Shown here: positions 17,351 to 24,935 of the stretch, one piece after another
Layout of the letters: each line of letters starts with the position of its first letter
Position numbering within the stretch: position 1 is the first letter of the stretch
DNA from: Pseudomonas sp. ICMP 561
GTDB lineage: Bacteria; Pseudomonadota; Gammaproteobacteria; Pseudomonadales; Pseudomonadaceae
Direction: 5' to 3'
Assembly: GCF_002699985.1 (NCBI RefSeq)
Contig: NZ_LKBT01000023.1
Coordinates: forward strand, 124,001 to 188,000
Length of the DNA stretch: 64,000 nucleotides
The notes under the pieces: model-generated
What the model was told of the DNA's origin: nothing
The model's database searches: none
What the model saw: only the letters and a program-made list of their open reading frames with translations
Program-made: the position numbers and the translations under genes

Positions 17351-18562
17351 ATGACTCAGGAATGGGATGCCGGTCGGCTGGACAGCGACCTTGAGGGCGT
17401 TGGTTTCGACACACTCGCTGTGCGTGCCGGTCAACACCGCACGCCGGAAGGCGAGCATAGCGATCCGCTGTTCTTCACCTCAAGTTATGTGTTCCGTTCA
17501 GCCGCCGATGCGGCTGCGCGTTTCGCAGGCGAAGTGCCGGGCAACGTTTACTCGCGCTACACCAACCCGACGGTGCGCTCTTTCGAAGAACGTATCGCAG
17601 CGCTGGAAGGCGCCGAGCAGGCCGTTGCCGCTTCAAGCGGCATGGCCGCGATCATGGCTGTGGTCATGAGCTTTTGCAGCGCTGGCGATCACGTGCTGGT
17701 TTCCCGGAGCGTATTCGGCTCGACCATCAGTCTGTTCGAGAAGTACTTCAAGCGTTTTGGCGTTGAAGTGGATTACGTGCCGCTCGCCGAACTGGCTGGC
17801 TGGGATGCCGCTATCAAGCCCAACACCAAAATGCTGTTTGTTGAATCACCGTCCAATCCTCTGGCCGAACTGGTCGATATCGCCGCTCTGGCAGAAATCG
17901 CTCACGCCAAAGGCACCCTGCTGGTAGTCGATAACTGCTTCTGCACACCAGCGCTCCAGCAGCCGCTGGCGATGGGTGCTGACATGGTCGTGCATTCCGC
18001 CACCAAGTTCATTGACGGCCAGGGCCGCTCCATGGGCGGTGTGGTTGCCGGTCGCAGCGAACAGATGAAAGAAGTGGTCGGCTTCCTGCGCACTGCCGGA
18101 CCAACGCTGAGCCCATTCAACGCGTGGATCTTCCTCAAGGGCCTCGAAACCCTGAACCTGCGCATGCGCGCTCACTGTGCCAGTGCTCTTGAACTGGCAC
18201 AGTGGCTGGAGCAGCAGGACGGCATCGAGAAGGTGCATTACGCCGGTCTCGAAAGTCATCCGCAACACGCTCTGGCAAAACGTCAGCAGAAGGCATTCGG
18301 CGCGGTTTTGAGCTTCGAGGTCAAGGGTGGCAAAGAAGGCGCGTGGCGTTTCATTGATGCGACACGCCTGATTTCGATCACCGCCAACCTGGGTGACAGC
18401 AAAACCACCATCACGCACCCGAGCACTACTTCCCATGGACGTCTGGCGCCTCAGGAGCGTGAAGCTGCGGGCATCCGCGACAGCCTGATCCGGGTTGCTG
18501 TAGGCCTGGAAGATGTCGCTGACCTGAAGGCGGATCTTGCGCGTGGTCTTGCGGCACTGTGA
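17351..18562 (+). CDS. metZ: O-succinylhomoserine sulfhydrylase
   Basis: PLP enzyme that makes homocysteine from O-succinylhomoserine and sulfide, the direct sulfhydrylation route used by Pseudomonas. It belongs to the Cys/Met metabolism family: FTSSYVF and YSRYTNPT near the start, SSGMAAI, SVFGST, and the PLP lysine in HSATKFIDGQG at about residue 219. 403 residues. The purF-metZ order is conserved in the genus. Its stop overlaps the start of the following SDR. Confidence 0.95.
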   Translation: MTQEWDAGRLDSDLEGVGFDTLAVRAGQHRTPEGEHSDPLFFTSSYVFRSAADAAARFAGEVPGNVYSRYTNPTVRSFEERIAALEGAEQAVAASSGMAAIMAVVMSFCSAGDHVLVSRSVFGSTISLFEKYFKRFGVEVDYVPLAELAGWDAAIKPNTKMLFVESPSNPLAELVDIAALAEIAHAKGTLLVVDNCFCTPALQQPLAMGADMVVHSATKFIDGQGRSMGGVVAGRSEQMKEVVGFLRTAGPTLSPFNAWIFLKGLETLNLRMRAHCASALELAQWLEQQDGIEKVHYAGLESHPQHALAKRQQKAFGAVLSFEVKGGKEGAWRFIDATRLISITANLGDSKTTITHPSTTSHGRLAPQEREAAGIRDSLIRVAVGLEDVADLKADLARGLAAL

Positions 18563-19335
18563 ATGATTGGGTGATGGAGGCCGCCAGCACCAGCAATGGG
18601 CGGGTGGCCCTGGTAACGGGTGCTGCACGAGGGATCGGTCTGGGCATTGCTGCCTGGCTGATTACCGAGGGCTGGCAGGTTGTTCTGGTTGATGTGGATC
18701 GCAAGCGAGGCGCTCTGGTCGCTCAGGCGCTGGGCGATAACGCGGTCTTCATTGCCATGGACGTCTCCAGCGAAGAGCAGGTAGCGGCAGGCGTGGCCGA
18801 GGTCATTGGCCAGTTCGGTCGCCTCGACGCACTGGTATGTAACGCCGCGATTGCCGATCCGCATAACACCACGCTTGAGAGCCTGAGCCTGGCGCACTGG
18901 AATCGGGTGCTGGGGATCAACCTCAGTGGTCCGATGCTGCTGGCCAAGCACTGCGCTCCCTACTTGCGCGCTCACGCGGGCAGTATCATCAACCTGACCT
19001 CAACCCGCGCGCGCCAGTCAGAAGCCGATACCGAAGCTTATGCAGCGAGTAAGGGCGGCCTGTTGGCGTTGACTCATTCGCTTGCCATCAGCCTGGGGCC
19101 CGAGATTCGCGTCAACGCGGTCAGCCCTGGCTGGATTGACGCCCGGGATCCTTCTGTACGGCGTGCTGAGCCGTTATCGGATGCTGATCACGCTCAGCAT
19201 CCGGCGGGCAGGGTAGGCACGGTGGATGATGTGGCAGCGATGATCTCCTGGCTGCTGTCGCGCAATGCCGGGTTCGTCACGGGGCAAGAGTTCGTGGTGG
19301 ACGGTGGTATGAGCAAGAAGATGATTTATCTGTAG
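18559..19335 (+). CDS. Short-chain dehydrogenase/reductase
   Basis: A 258-residue classical SDR. The cofactor motif TGAARGIG is at residues 20-27, NAA at about 94, the catalytic serine in NLTSTRAR and the tyrosine-lysine pair in YAASK at about 157-161. The C-terminus VTGQEFVVDGGMS is typical. Acidic residue VDVDRK after beta-2 suggests NAD preference. GTG 18559 overlaps the metZ stop; ATG 18574 is an alternative start. The substrate cannot be told from sequence. Confidence 0.87.
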   Translation: MNDWVMEAASTSNGRVALVTGAARGIGLGIAAWLITEGWQVVLVDVDRKRGALVAQALGDNAVFIAMDVSSEEQVAAGVAEVIGQFGRLDALVCNAAIADPHNTTLESLSLAHWNRVLGINLSGPMLLAKHCAPYLRAHAGSIINLTSTRARQSEADTEAYAASKGGLLALTHSLAISLGPEIRVNAVSPGWIDARDPSVRRAEPLSDADHAQHPAGRVGTVDDVAAMISWLLSRNAGFVTGQEFVVDGGMSKKMIYL

Positions 19336-19370
19336 CAGCGGCGAGTTTCAAGCTGCAAGCTGCAAGAGAA

Positions 19371-19396
19371 AGCGAGCCTTCGGGTTCGCTTTTTTG
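19371..19396 (+). terminator. Intrinsic terminator after the purF-metZ-SDR genes
   Basis: AGCGAGCC (19371-19378), a TTCG loop and GGTTCGCT, followed by TTTTTGTTTTT. It is flanked by imperfect AGCTTGAAGCTTG-like repeats (19345-19435), a repeat type often seen beside Pseudomonas terminators. Confidence 0.75.
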
Positions 19397-19461
19397 TTTT
19401 TGGCTTGGAGCTTGAAACTTGCGGCTGGAAGCTGCTCTTAAAAAAAACTTCAAGCAGGGTA

Positions 19462-19490
19462 TTGACTTAGGTTCGTTAGGTGCGTAAATT
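19462..19490 (+). promoter_or_regulatory. Promoter of the tRNA operon
   Basis: -35 TTGACT (19462-19467), 17-base spacer, -10 TAAATT (19485-19490), then a GC-rich discriminator TCGCGGCC. The GC-rich discriminator is typical of stringently controlled tRNA promoters. The tRNA-Val starts 22 bases after the -10. Confidence 0.75.
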
Positions 19491-19511
19491 TCGCGGCCTC
19501 AACGAAGCAAA

Positions 19512-19587
19512 GGGTGATTAGCTCAGCTGGGAGAGCAGCTGCCTTACAAGCAGCGGGTCGGCGGTTCGATCCCGTCATCACCCACCA
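19512..19587 (+). tRNA. tRNA-Val (anticodon TAC)
   Basis: A 76-nt tRNA with encoded CCA. Acceptor stem GGGTGAT pairs with ATCACCC, the anticodon stem GCTGC/GCAGC encloses loop CTTACAA, and the T loop is GGTTCGATC. First of three tRNAs in the operon. Confidence 0.97.
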
Positions 19588-19655
19588 CTTCGTGAGTTTC
19601 AATGTTGCAACATTGAAAGGTTACATAGCGATACCGGACGTAAGTCCACCGACAA

Positions 19656-19732
19656 GCAGCGGTAGTTCAGTCGGTTAGAATACCGGCCTGTCACGCCGGG
19701 GGTCGCGGGTTCGAGTCCCGTCCGCTGCGCCA
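19656..19732 (+). tRNA. tRNA-Asp (anticodon GTC)
   Basis: A 77-nt tRNA with encoded CCA. Acceptor GCAGCGG pairs with CCGCTGC; the anticodon loop is CTGTCAC. It is identical to the copy at 19861. Confidence 0.97.
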
Positions 19733-19860
19733 TATTTGACGGATCAGATCAGTCTGGTCTGCGATTGAAAAGCCTCAAGGCTTCTCGGTCAGGGTTACAA
19801 CGAAGCAGGTTCTCGAAAGCCTGCTTCAACGATTCAAACGGACGCAAGTCCGAGCGATAC

Positions 19861-19937
19861 GCAGCGGTAGTTCAGTCGGTTAGAATACCGGCCTGTCACG
19901 CCGGGGGTCGCGGGTTCGAGTCCCGTCCGCTGCGCCA
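19861..19937 (+). tRNA. tRNA-Asp (anticodon GTC), second copy
   Basis: Identical in sequence to the tRNA-Asp at 19656-19732; the 128-base spacer between the copies is unrelated to the other spacers. Last gene of the tRNA operon. Confidence 0.97.
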
Positions 19938-19978
19938 TACATAGCTTCGAGGCCCTTGAACTCCTTGAAGCGAAAGAA

Positions 19979-20006
19979 AGCGACCTTAAAGGGTCGCTTT
20001 TTTTTT
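19979..20006 (+). terminator. Intrinsic terminator of the tRNA operon
   Basis: Stem AGCGACC (19979-19985) and GGTCGCT (19992-19998) with nine T residues from 19998. Confidence 0.88.
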
Positions 20007-20140
20007 GCCTGATTTTTATGTTCAGGTGTGACGCCCTCGCGGCTGAAGTCCTCCGGGAAATGCCGTCCGTTGATTGAAATGCATATCATGTGGGCGTAGG
20101 GGTATCCATGGCGTCACTATCTTTGGCCGCAACCATCGGA

Positions 20141-20235
20141 CCTGTAGGAGCTCACCGAGGTTACGAGGCCAGCGATAGCGGTTTGTCTGACACTCTGCCA
20201 TCGCTGGCCTCGTAACCTCGGTGAGCTCCTACAGG
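20141..20235. repeat. Long perfect inverted repeat (REPIN-like)
   Basis: The 36-base arms 20141-20176 and 20200-20235 are exact inverted copies, separated by 23 bases. The outer end CCTGTAGGAGCTCACCGAGG is a REP-type tip. It lies between the tRNA terminator and the convergent DsbA-like gene; no gene is seen in 20007-20309. Confidence 0.85.
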
Positions 20236-20309
20236 AATGGGTTCAGCCTGCAAAATGCATTGTGTTTGAAAGGTCTTTGTTTACTGCGAGACAGTGCCGC
20301 TCCTACGGC

Positions 20310-20960
20310 CTATTTATCGGCACGCAAACCCTCGAGCAACGCCTCCCAGCTGCCAAACAGCGCATTTGAGCTGATCAGGCGTCTTTGCTTGCCAGCCCCG
20401 AGCACAAGCGCAGGAACGCCGCTCGTGCCCATCTGACCCATTAACGCCTGCGCTACCTTGACCCGCTCACGGGAATGACTCGGTAACCCATCATCCTGCG
20501 CAAGCAACAGGCTGGCAGCCTCGCTCAGTCCCATGCCCGTGAGAATGCGAGCAAGAACCTCAAGGTCGGTGATATCCAGCCCCTCAACATAGCGGCCGCG
20601 TTGTATGCCTGCCAATGCCTCCAGTTCGCGCGACGGCACCGTCATCGCCACCGCGCTGAGCGCCCGGGTTGCAGGCCCGGAGTCGAAACGACGGGTGTGA
20701 TCCCCAAGTATGTGGCGTTGGTAAGCCTCGCTGAAAGGCTGTCCGGTCAGCGTGCCGATTCGCAGGTCATTGGACCAGGCATAATCTGCAAAGCCTAGGT
20801 CCATCACCCGCGAGTTTTTATCCGCGAACAAGCCGGTAGGGGAAAGCGTGATGCTGAACTCGTCCAGCGCATCAAGGCGCTGTATCACTGACGAGGCTCC
20901 ATAGCACCAACCGCATAGTGGATCGAAGAGGTAAGTGACGCTGACGGCTTCACTCACCAC
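20310..20960 (-). CDS. DsbA-family thioredoxin-fold protein (FrnE/COG3531-like)
   Basis: A 216-residue oxidoreductase-like protein. The thioredoxin-type active site CGWC is at residues 16-19 in LFDPLCGWCYG, and the cis-proline region TSGVPALVLG is near the C-terminus; the middle is helical (QALMGQMG). No signal peptide is seen, so it is probably cytoplasmic, like the FrnE group. It begins at GTG 20960, overlapping the stop of the upstream MBL gene by seven bases, so the two are translationally coupled. Confidence 0.85.
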   Translation of the reverse strand: MVSEAVSVTYLFDPLCGWCYGASSVIQRLDALDEFSITLSPTGLFADKNSRVMDLGFADYAWSNDLRIGTLTGQPFSEAYQRHILGDHTRRFDSGPATRALSAVAMTVPSRELEALAGIQRGRYVEGLDITDLEVLARILTGMGLSEAASLLLAQDDGLPSHSRERVKVAQALMGQMGTSGVPALVLGAGKQRRLISSNALFGSWEALLEGLRADK

Positions 20961-21832
20961 TTCATTTCACCTTTGGCCACTTTCGCGCTCAGCACCAGTG
21001 ACGAGTCATCCGCCAGTTTCGGGTAATGCGCTTTCATCGCTGCAATCAGTGCGGCAGAGTCTTTGGCCTTGGCCGTTTCGGCATCAAAGGTTTTGATATA
21101 GCCCGCTGTGAATGTCGGTGATTGAAGAGCCGTTTGATCGCCCGGCAGGAAGTGGCCCGGCACAATGGTGGCTGGTTTGAGTTTCTCTATTGTCGCCAGG
21201 GTCGCCAGCCAGTCCTGGTGGGATTTGGCGCTCTGGGTGTCAGCCATCCACACGTGAATGTTGCTGGACAGCACCACGCCGCCTACCACGGCCTTGATCG
21301 ACGGGATCCAGACGAAGCTACGGTCGGGTTGCGGACCGTCCAGGCCAATGACCTGCAGTTTCTGATCTTCCAGCTTCAGTTCAGTACCCTGCAGTACTTC
21401 AGGCACGATGACCTTGCCCGGTGCGGCCGCGCCCAGCTTGGGTCCCCAGTAGGCCAGCTTGGCATCCTTGGTTTCGTTGATGTGTGCGACTGTCTGGGCG
21501 CTGGCTACAACCTTGGCTTTTGGGTAGGCGGAGGTAATGGTTTGCAGGCCGAAGTAGTAGTCCGGGTCGCCATGGCTGATATAAATCGTGGTCAGATTTT
21601 TCCCGCTCTTGCGGATTTTCTCGACGATCTGCTCGGCTTGAGTTTTCGAAAACTGCGCATCCACCAGAACCGCGTCTTTCTCACCTGTCACCAGGACTGA
21701 AGAGACCGGGAAGATGGCTTCTTCGCCCGGGTTATAGACATCCAGCTTCAGGGGTTGCGCGGCCTGGCTGGCACCCGCAAAGCCGAGCAGGGCGAAAGTG
21801 GCTAAAAAGCGGCGTGCGGACAGCGAAATCAT
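20954..21832 (-). CDS. Exported MBL-fold metallohydrolase
   Basis: A metallo-beta-lactamase-fold protein of 292 residues from ATG 21832, which has GGAG seven bases upstream; an in-frame ATG at 21844 would add four residues. A signal peptide (FLATFALLGFAGASQA) directs it to the periplasm. The metal motif reads SHGDPDYYFG, in place of the usual HxHxDH: the first His is replaced by serine-preceded His and the terminal His by Tyr, so metal binding may be altered. PGHFLPGDQ supplies a later His. It is coupled to a DsbA-like gene and is divergent from a LysR regulator that probably controls both. Confidence 0.85.
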   Translation of the reverse strand: MISLSARRFLATFALLGFAGASQAAQPLKLDVYNPGEEAIFPVSSVLVTGEKDAVLVDAQFSKTQAEQIVEKIRKSGKNLTTIYISHGDPDYYFGLQTITSAYPKAKVVASAQTVAHINETKDAKLAYWGPKLGAAAPGKVIVPEVLQGTELKLEDQKLQVIGLDGPQPDRSFVWIPSIKAVVGGVVLSSNIHVWMADTQSAKSHQDWLATLATIEKLKPATIVPGHFLPGDQTALQSPTFTAGYIKTFDAETAKAKDSAALIAAMKAHYPKLADDSSLVLSAKVAKGEMKW

Positions 21833-21937
21833 GTCGAGCTCCATCGTGGCAGTGAAAAGAGTCCGCAGGTTAGTTGGGATTTATAGATCGAAAAACGCTA
21901 GATTAGACGCAAGTTTGTTTCTGAAACCGGTCGAATC

Positions 21938-22840
21938 ATGGATAAATTGGCGGCAATGCAGGCTTTCGTCACCGTCGTGGATTGCGGGAGCCAGACCGCT
22001 GCGGCGGATAAACTCGGGATATCAAGGCCCGTCATTTCCAGATTCCTTGCCGAACTGGAGGACTGGACCGGCGCCCGATTGATGCACCGCACCACGCGAC
22101 GTCTGAACCTCACCGCGGCAGGGGCTGAAGTCCTGCCTTTATGTCGGCGAATGCTCGATCTGGCCGACGACATGCGTGCAGTAGTCGCCGCGCCAGAGGA
22201 TGAGCCGAAAGGACTGTTGCGCGTGACGGCCAGCACCTCGTTCGGTCAAGCGCAACTGATGCTCGCGGTGACCGAGTTTGTCGAGCGCTACTCGCAAGTC
22301 AGCGTCGACATGGTGCTGCTCGACCGCACCGTCAATCTGGTGGATGAGCGCATGGACCTGGCAATTCGCATCACCAATGAACTGGACCCCAATCTTATCG
22401 CTCGCCGGCTGACCACCTGTCGTTCGGTGGTGTGTGCCTCGCCGGATTACCTGACGCGGCATTCGACGCCAAAGGCTATCGAAGACCTGACACTGCATAA
22501 CTGCCTGACGCATACCTATCACAGCAGCAGTCTCTGGCATTTCACCCATAAAGGCCTGCCGAAAAGCGTCGCAGTGAAGGGTAATCTCACCAGCAATGAT
22601 TCGATCACCACGATGCAGGCAGCCCTGTGTGGGGCAGGAGTGGCGCTGTTGCCCACCTACCTGGCGTCGCCGCTGATTCAACAAGGTCAACTGGTTGCGC
22701 TGCTGCCGTCATACCAGCCCATGGAGTTGGGGATATATGCGGTGTATGCCTCACGCAAGCACATGTCGTCAGCCTTGCGCGCCATGCTCGATTTTCTTGC
22801 GCAGCGCTTCGGTACTGAGCCTGTCTGGGATCGTATTTAA
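21938..22840 (+). CDS. LysR family transcriptional regulator
   Basis: A 300-residue LysR protein. The winged helix is at residues 1-60 (MQAFVTVVDCGSQTAAADK, then GISRPVISRFLAELE), and the effector domain shows the usual LLRVTASTSFGQ start at about 90 and VALLPTYLA near 235. It resembles the CrgA/DsbA-adjacent subgroup. It diverges from the MBL and DsbA-like genes across about 100 bases, the usual position for a LysR and its target promoter. Confidence 0.9.
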   Translation: MDKLAAMQAFVTVVDCGSQTAAADKLGISRPVISRFLAELEDWTGARLMHRTTRRLNLTAAGAEVLPLCRRMLDLADDMRAVVAAPEDEPKGLLRVTASTSFGQAQLMLAVTEFVERYSQVSVDMVLLDRTVNLVDERMDLAIRITNELDPNLIARRLTTCRSVVCASPDYLTRHSTPKAIEDLTLHNCLTHTYHSSSLWHFTHKGLPKSVAVKGNLTSNDSITTMQAALCGAGVALLPTYLASPLIQQGQLVALLPSYQPMELGIYAVYASRKHMSSALRAMLDFLAQRFGTEPVWDRI

Positions 22841-22963
22841 GCGTGCTGTTCGCGAACGGGCTTCTCTTTATTTTCGATGCGTTTCAGATCTCATTCGAGC
22901 CCGGTACACTGGCGTAAGAATACAAAATGCAACGCTGTCTGGCCGGGTAGGGATACTTACAAC

Positions 22964-23935
22964 ATGTTCCAATACAAAAAACATATAAGCTTGCTCAATA
23001 CCGCAGGTGTTTTAATGTTTGCGCTCTTAGCCAGTGTCGATAGCGAAGCCAATGATATGCCTACCACAAAAAAACCATTTTATTTCGGCAGGTATACATT
23101 TAAGGTGCCTACCGATGGCGCGAATATTTGGTCGGCCTATAAGGTCATTGACACGAAAATACAACTCGTTAGCCATGATGGAAAGCGCGACCTCATTGCG
23201 GAGGTTTCCGACAAGATTAAAAAAATAAATATACTCCATGAGTCGGGTGCTGCAGATTATGAGCGAACCGTCAAGCTGGACGGAGGGGGTGCCATTGTTG
23301 TGTCCAAATTAACCAATTACGCTATGGATATATTTTATTTGACCAAGGGTAATACGTTATATAGGCAATCTGTAGGTTCTATTTCTTCAGCGGGAATAAA
23401 CAAAGCCATTGCACTTGCAAGAGAGATCAATACGCTCAGTCATGATCGCAACCCGGCTGAGCGCCCGCCAACCGGGACATTCGCCATTGAGGCGGGGTAT
23501 CTCACTTTACCCCTTGATGAGTTTGAAGAGCAAGTCTCGATCGGATTACCTGTATCATCCATGCCCGGTATTCACTTGACGTTTGATACTCAGCGTATCG
23601 GTGAGCCAGAGCCGAGCCTTCTGACGCGTTACGAAGAAAGGACGTCGGGTGTCCTGACATCGTTATTGACGAGCGTTCTGTCCAAAACTTCCGTGCTAAG
23701 AAAGTCAAAGAAAATAGTAGCCGGATTAAAGTTCGAAGAGTTATTGCTCAAGGCGAAGGTCGAGGGTAGGACACTCTATTCCTTCCGGCTTGAATACCCG
23801 GGCACACCGGAGTCCAGCATGGAGCCTTACACGGTCATTGAAATGAGCACACTTGATCGTGGTTTAAGTTTTCAGAGCGATAAAGAGGCATTGCGCTTTT
23901 GGGATGAGCTGGTTGCGAGCTTGAAGCGGATATGA
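22964..23935 (+). CDS. Tli4-like T6SS immunity protein (orphan)
   Basis: A 323-residue exported protein: signal peptide in residues 1-30 (NTAGVLMFALLASVDSEA), then FGRYTFKVP, a pattern typical of the Tli4 N-terminal domain. The C-terminal half has GTFAIEAGYLTLP, PGIHLTFDTQ and a final LRFWDELVASLK that resemble Tli4 C-terminal domains. Tli4 proteins sit in the periplasm and neutralise T6SS phospholipase Tle4. No tle4, vgrG or PAAR gene is next to it. The start ATG 22964 follows AGGGA. Codon use is AT-richer than in neighbouring genes, a sign of transfer. The family call is from pattern memory. Confidence 0.62.
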   Translation: MFQYKKHISLLNTAGVLMFALLASVDSEANDMPTTKKPFYFGRYTFKVPTDGANIWSAYKVIDTKIQLVSHDGKRDLIAEVSDKIKKINILHESGAADYERTVKLDGGGAIVVSKLTNYAMDIFYLTKGNTLYRQSVGSISSAGINKAIALAREINTLSHDRNPAERPPTGTFAIEAGYLTLPLDEFEEQVSIGLPVSSMPGIHLTFDTQRIGEPEPSLLTRYEERTSGVLTSLLTSVLSKTSVLRKSKKIVAGLKFEELLLKAKVEGRTLYSFRLEYPGTPESSMEPYTVIEMSTLDRGLSFQSDKEALRFWDELVASLKRI

Positions 23936-24038
23936 AGAGAACGTGGCCGACGCTGCTGGCGGACCGCCAGAGAAAAGCGGTGTGCGCCCGGTAACTCAGC
24001 CGCTTGATAATGTTATTGAAAACGGAGTGCTGAGATGA
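23925..24038 (+). pseudogene. Possible 3' remnant of a toxin gene
   Basis: In the frame beginning after the TGA at 23922, about 37 codons are open and end in a TGA (24036-24038) that overlaps the immunity gene start as ATGA. The predicted peptide includes ADAAGGPPEKSGVRPVTQPL and ends in ENGVLR. This is where the 3' end of a cognate toxin would normally lie. The overlap could be chance; nothing identifies the family. Confidence 0.3.
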
Positions 24039-24307
24039 GTCTCACGCTTTTGGAGTTTGCAAAGTCGTATGTCGCGGGAAGGCTGACATCAGAAATTTTC
24101 TCTGAGGCGTATAGCGAGCTTTGGAAGATTGAGCGAGACAGGAACGTTCTTCAGCTGGATGAGCCTTCGTTGAGCGAGTGCTTGTCCAGTATCTTCTGTG
24201 TTACGGATATGTACGAACCGGACAAGTCAAGAGACGCGTATGAATTTGACGATGAGATGCTTAAGGCTGAAGTCGCGAATTTGATAAGAAAAGTAGTCGC
24301 TGATTAG
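24035..24307 (+). CDS. Colicin-immunity-like protein (orphan)
   Basis: A 90-residue acidic protein. The pattern AKSYVAGRLTSEIFSEAYSE, LWKIERD, LSECLSSIFCVTDMY and DAYEFDDEML resembles small colicin/bacteriocin immunity proteins of the colicin-D-immunity type, which bind and block a tRNase toxin domain. No toxin gene is upstream; only a short in-frame tail. It is AT-rich relative to the chromosome. Likely an acquired orphan immunity gene, though the exact family needs a search. Confidence 0.6.
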   Translation: MSLTLLEFAKSYVAGRLTSEIFSEAYSELWKIERDRNVLQLDEPSLSECLSSIFCVTDMYEPDKSRDAYEFDDEMLKAEVANLIRKVVAD

Positions 24308-24417
24308 CGGGGGGAGGGGAGTCAGACCTGCGGTCTCAGGGCCAGTATTTCGATGTGAAGGCAGGGCTTGACGTGAATAACTTTGTATTACGATCCGGGG
24401 ATCAGAGGTTAATCCAA

Positions 24418-24795
24418 ATGAGCTCGAAAAAAATCAATCAGAATTCCATTGAAAACACATTAAAAATTGACGACTTGGCTCTACATACCGTCGAAGTATT
24501 AGAGCAGGCCAGGGCATGTCCTGAATTAATCTCTGGTGTAGATCTCGATATCTACAATGTGGAGGGAAGTTCAAGCATGAGGCAGTTTGTAGAATATAGA
24601 ATGGGCACGCTTGGAAGAAGTGGCAGGGCACTTCATGGGGTAGAAGAATGTACGCTGAAATTAGAAAGGCTCGAGCCGGATCATCCCGTTAGCTGGGTCG
24701 CTAAAAAGGTGGGCAATAATATCCTGATTTTAATAATCGATCGCGAACTTGATAGTGTTATACATGCAATGTCGACCGCCTCCAACAGTGCATGA
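24418..24795 (+). CDS. Unrecognised small protein in the immunity island
   Basis: A 125-residue protein from ATG 24418 (AGAGG eight bases upstream). The frame is open upstream back to 24304, with GTG 24355 as an alternative start. No domain is recognised. The C-terminal half alternates hydrophobic strands (KKVGNNILILIIDRELDSVI), consistent with a soluble alpha/beta protein. It follows the immunity gene by 110 bases on the same strand and shares its AT-rich composition, so it may be another immunity or toxin-fragment gene. Confidence 0.5.
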   Translation: MSSKKINQNSIENTLKIDDLALHTVEVLEQARACPELISGVDLDIYNVEGSSSMRQFVEYRMGTLGRSGRALHGVEECTLKLERLEPDHPVSWVAKKVGNNILILIIDRELDSVIHAMSTASNSA

Positions 24796-24872
24796 TATTA
24801 AGTAATAGAGCGCTATCATGATGTGAGTGCGGTGCTTTAAGCCACGCAAGAAAAACAAGTTGTTTGGAGCGT

Positions 24873-24909
24873 TCGCGGTAGCAGCGTACGACGGGTGCTG
24901 CTACCGCGA
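24873..24909 (-). terminator. Hairpin after the chemoreceptor gene
   Basis: A perfect 13-base stem (24873-24885 with 24897-24909), 27 bases downstream of the minus-strand MCP stop. No T run follows directly on either strand, so it may be a stabilising hairpin or a terminator. Confidence 0.45.
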
Positions 24910-24935
24910 TATCTCCTGAATCAAACGATCCTGGT

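Noticed and set aside
20141..20235. Terminal inverted repeats of an insertion sequence
   Set aside because: Only 23 bases separate the arms and no transposase is present; it fits a REPIN.
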